The notes under the pieces: generated by a model
Seen by the model: the letters and a program-made list of their open reading frames with translations, nothing else
What the model was told of the DNA's origin: nothing
Database searches by the model: none
From: Bacteroidales bacterium
Lineage (GTDB): Bacteria; Bacteroidota; Bacteroidia; Bacteroidales; VadinHA17
DNA length: 64,000 bases
NCBI GenBank assembly: GCA_021371855.1
Contig: JAJFVL010000017.1
Location: forward strand, 186,001-250,000
Direction of reading: 5' to 3'
Program-made: the position numbers and the translations under genes
In this document: piece after piece, positions 63,876-64,000 of the stretch
Layout of the letters: each line of letters starts with the position of its first letter
How positions within the stretch are numbered: position 1 is the first letter of the stretch

Positions 63876-64000
63876 TTATTCCAGCTCTGCTGCCAGTTCA
63901 TCAGTCATTTCAAGATTATGATAAACATATTGTATATCGTCATCATCTTCAAGTGCATCAACAAGTCTGAGAACTTTTTTTGCAGATTCAATATCCAGCG
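63876..64000 (-). CDS. YebC/PmpR-family transcription/translation regulator, C-terminal part (cut by window edge)
   Basis: The last 41 or so codons only. The translated end ([20 protein letters not shown], then [11 protein letters not shown]) is the highly conserved C-terminus of the YebC/PmpR family. These proteins act on transcription in some bacteria and relieve ribosome stalling at proline runs in others. It lies 70 bp upstream of the SPOR gene on the same strand. Confidence 0.85.
   Translation of the reverse strand, partial: LDIESAKKVLRLVDALEDDDDIQYVYHNLEMTDELAAELE

Overview
The window looks like a chromosomal segment of a Bacteroidota bacterium, most likely Bacteroidales/Marinilabiliales-like. 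It is AT-rich and has several upstream boxes matching the Bacteroidota -7 promoter element TAnnTTTG. It carries families typical of that phylum: PorP/SprF, a type B gliding-motility C-terminal sorting domain, DUF4270, DUF4783, DUF4907, Porin_10, LytS/LytTR pairs and a probable glycine-lipid acyltransferase pair. No rRNA, tRNA, IS element, phage or CRISPR array was seen. The longest gene-free stretch is under 300 bp.

Layout. 1-1849: MacB-like permease (cut by the left edge) and its membrane-fusion partner. 2057-7201: glmM, then divergent rluB-era-der and a small lipoprotein. 7206-18102: an accessory surface block read on the minus strand, in order a 1413-residue repeat adhesin with a type IX (T9SS) sorting domain, a PorP/SprF protein, a PD40/PKD protein, an unknown secreted protein and a beta-propeller/SpoIIE-phosphatase sensor. 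18166-23801: a large NtrY-like histidine kinase, rlmH, a DUF4783 protein and nadC. 23981-30443: a lipoprotein resembling a degenerate gluzincin, valS, a small beta-barrel protein and an aminotransferase. 30564-40314: LytS/LytTR pair, FadL-like barrel and DUF4270 lipoprotein, Kelch lipoprotein with DUF4907 partner, cysE, a NamZ-like DUF1343 lipoprotein and a LolC/E-type permease. 40358-43797: MltF-like lytic transglycosylase and a Porin_10 protein. 43915-59244: a nearly complete dcw (division and cell wall) cluster, mraZ-rsmH-ftsL-ftsI-murE-mraY-murD-ftsW-murG-murC-ftsQ-ftsA-ftsZ. 59539-61422: an acyltransferase/GNAT pair. 61416-64000: a long PurF-family enzyme, a SPOR protein and the end of a YebC/PmpR-family gene.

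How the parts work together. The dcw genes make lipid II (murE, mraY, murD, murG, murC) and the division machine (ftsL, ftsI, ftsW, ftsQ, ftsA, ftsZ). They read as one minus-strand transcript preceded by three TGGGN-type repeats with an exact 10-bp period, the layout known for MraZ autoregulation. murF and ddl are not in this run. The 7-18 kb block pairs a secreted adhesin with an SprF-type outer-membrane partner and ends in a transmembrane phosphatase sensor, which suggests regulated surface display. The most notable leads are that block, the gluzincin-like lipoprotein with Ser in place of the catalytic Glu, the 10-bp phased repeats upstream of the efflux pair, the MraZ operator, and the putative glycine-lipid pair.
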